From the NCBI RefSeq assembly GCF_030271215.1, contig NZ_JASNGB010000043.1, positions 1 to 11,531 on the forward strand: a stretch of DNA of 11,531 bases. The letters are read 5' to 3'. The notes below the pieces were generated by a model. It saw only the letters and a list, made by a program, of their open reading frames with translations. It made no database searches and was not told the origin of the DNA. This DNA is from Deinococcus rhizophilus (GTDB lineage Bacteria > Deinococcota > Deinococci > Deinococcales > Deinococcaceae). A program made the translations under genes and the position numbers. This document shows positions 10,607 through 11,531 of the stretch, one piece after another (within the stretch, counting starts at the first letter, position 1; every line of letters starts with the position of its first letter).

Positions 10607-11311
10607 TTGCGACTGGCTTTTCTCAGTGACCTGCACGGCAATATCCACGCGCTGACCGCCGTTCAGCGGTTTCTGGCGGACGCGGCGGTCCACGGGGTGG
10701 TGGTGGTGGGCGACCTCGTGGGGTACGGGGCCTCGCCGGGGCCGGTGATCGATTTCGTGCGGCGCGAGGGCTGGACGGCCGGGCTGGGCTCCAGCGACCT
10801 GCGGGTGGCCCTGGACCTCGGCGGGCGCTCGGAGCGGCACGGGGTGGCCGAGCAGGTGCTGACCTGGACGCGCGGGGTGCTCTCGCCGGAGCAGCTCGAC
10901 TTTCTGCGCCGCCTGCCCCCCGGCGGCCGGATGATGACCCCGGTGGGCCGGGTGCGCCACTTCCACGGCAGCCCCCACGACCCCGAGGACCGGCTCGACC
11001 TGATGGCCCCCGAGCGCGAACTCGAGGACCTTGCCGAGACGCTGGGAGCGCGGGTCGTGGTGGTGGGCGGCACGCACGTCCCCTTCGTGCGGGTGGTGGG
11101 CGACACGACCTTCGTGGACCCCGGCTCGGTGGGCCTGAGCCTGAACTCGGAGCCGGGGGCCGACGTCGCCATCGTGGACTGCGTGGGCCGCACGCCGCGC
11201 GTCACCCTGCACAAGGTGGGCTACGACTACGCCTCCTCCGCCTTCGACGTGCTGGCCTGGAAGTTGCCCCCGGTGATCGCGGACGTGATCCGGACCGGGC
11301 GGATGGGCTAG
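10607..11311 (+). CDS. Metallophosphoesterase-like protein with degenerate motifs
   Basis: This 234-residue protein has the calcineurin-like (YfcE/MJ0936-type) phosphoesterase fold pattern. Motif I is intact ([13 protein letters not shown]8 and H10), as are motif II ([11 protein letters not shown]36) and the later HGSP (H120). The motif usually read as GN(H)D/E is GSSD here (61-64), and the usual GHTH is GGTH (154-157). VDPGSVG (170-176) replaces the common NPGSVG. Two residues that normally bind the second metal, and the histidine that normally protonates the leaving group, are therefore missing. The protein may use one metal, have altered chemistry, or be a binding protein. TTG 10607 is the only start that gives the canonical [13 protein letters not shown]-terminus; the nearby ATG 10597 is out of frame. 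It is divergent from lnt and ends 7 bases from the convergent aminotransferase stop. The fold is confident, the activity is not. Confidence 0.8.
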   Translation: MRLAFLSDLHGNIHALTAVQRFLADAAVHGVVVVGDLVGYGASPGPVIDFVRREGWTAGLGSSDLRVALDLGGRSERHGVAEQVLTWTRGVLSPEQLDFLRRLPPGGRMMTPVGRVRHFHGSPHDPEDRLDLMAPERELEDLAETLGARVVVVGGTHVPFVRVVGDTTFVDPGSVGLSLNSEPGADVAIVDCVGRTPRVTLHKVGYDYASSAFDVLAWKLPPVIADVIRTGRMG

Positions 11312-11318
11312 TCGCCCG

Positions 11319-11531
11319 CTACGCGCCCACGCCCAGCGCCTCCGCGAAGCGCTCGGCTGGCCCCCACACGCCCAGGACGGCCCCCAGCTCGGTCAGGAAG
11401 CGGTGATACAGGTCGGGCCGCGCTCCCTCGCCCATCAGGCCGAGGCGCCAGATCGCTCCGGCGGTCGGGCCCATGCCCCCCGCCACGCTGACGCCCCGCG
11501 CCCGCAGGGCGGCCCGCACCGCGGCGTCGTC
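11319..11531 (-). CDS. Class V aminotransferase, C-terminal part (partial)
   Basis: The minus-strand frame runs from the right edge (11531) to TAG 11321-11319 and gives the last 70 residues of a PLP-dependent aminotransferase. The segment [26 protein letters not shown] is typical of the C-terminal domain of alanine-glyoxylate/serine-pyruvate aminotransferases, where GxGxxxGxxxRIGxMG is conserved. The final helices ([12 protein letters not shown]) close the small domain. The PLP-binding lysine and the start lie outside the window, so the exact substrate cannot be judged. Only 7 bases separate its stop from that of the phosphoesterase gene, with no terminator hairpin between them. Confidence 0.85.
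   Translation of the reverse strand, partial: DDAAVRAALRARGVSVAGGMGPTAGAIWRLGLMGEGARPDLYHRFLTELGAVLGVWGPAERFAEALGVGA

Noticed and set aside
9779..11212. 477-codon minus-strand frame across lnt and the phosphoesterase gene
   Set aside because: It would be a shifted frame through two genes with intact family motifs, and its composition is that of a shadow frame.

Overview
This window is a GC-rich stretch of bacterial chromosome that most likely comes from a Deinococcus species. Four things point there: the very high G+C content, protein sequences of Deinococcus-Thermus type (UvrC, bacterial-type AspRS, HisRS), the tight gene packing, and start codons that lie only 5 to 9 bases after a TANNNT-type -10 box. 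That last pattern fits the leaderless mRNAs known to be common in Deinococcus. The assignment rests on sequence character alone, since no database search was possible.

Layout. The 3' end of an unidentified plus-strand gene (1-97) is followed by a strong hairpin (118-143). uvrC, the nucleotide-excision-repair endonuclease, lies on the minus strand (160-2010). It is divergent from a plus-strand pair: a spheroidene-monooxygenase (CrtA)-like protein (2080-2775) and a histidine-phosphatase-superfamily enzyme (2786-3406). This pair converges on a minus-strand hisS-aspS operon (6550 to 3492), whose two genes overlap by an ATGA. Upstream of hisS, and separated from it by a clear intrinsic terminator, is a small IPT/TIG-like lipoprotein gene (6637-7005, minus). 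It is divergent from a diacylglycerol-kinase-family lipid kinase (7044-8045, plus). Next comes a tyrosine recombinase of XerC/XerD type (8138-9100, plus), preceded by a dif-like inverted repeat that overlaps its promoter. Its 3' end overlaps the convergent lnt gene (9046-10518, minus; apolipoprotein N-acyltransferase) by 55 bp. A calcineurin-like metallophosphoesterase with degenerate active-site motifs (10607-11311, plus) follows. The window ends in the C-terminus of a class V aminotransferase of the alanine-glyoxylate/serine-pyruvate family (11319-11531, minus).

How the genes relate. These are mostly housekeeping genes in small, independent transcription units: DNA repair (uvrC), translation (hisS, aspS), envelope and lipid metabolism (lnt, the lipid kinase, and a lipoprotein that Lnt would be expected to acylate), and chromosome maintenance (Xer-type recombinase). 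There is no sign of an insertion sequence, prophage, CRISPR array or tRNA. No gap between genes exceeds 90 bases, so there is no long empty stretch.

I do not see a convincing new multi-gene system. The observations most worth following are the dif-like site on the recombinase promoter, the degenerate metal-binding motifs of the phosphoesterase, a UvrC with only three of the four cysteines of the family's Fe-S region, and the near-uniform leaderless promoter architecture.
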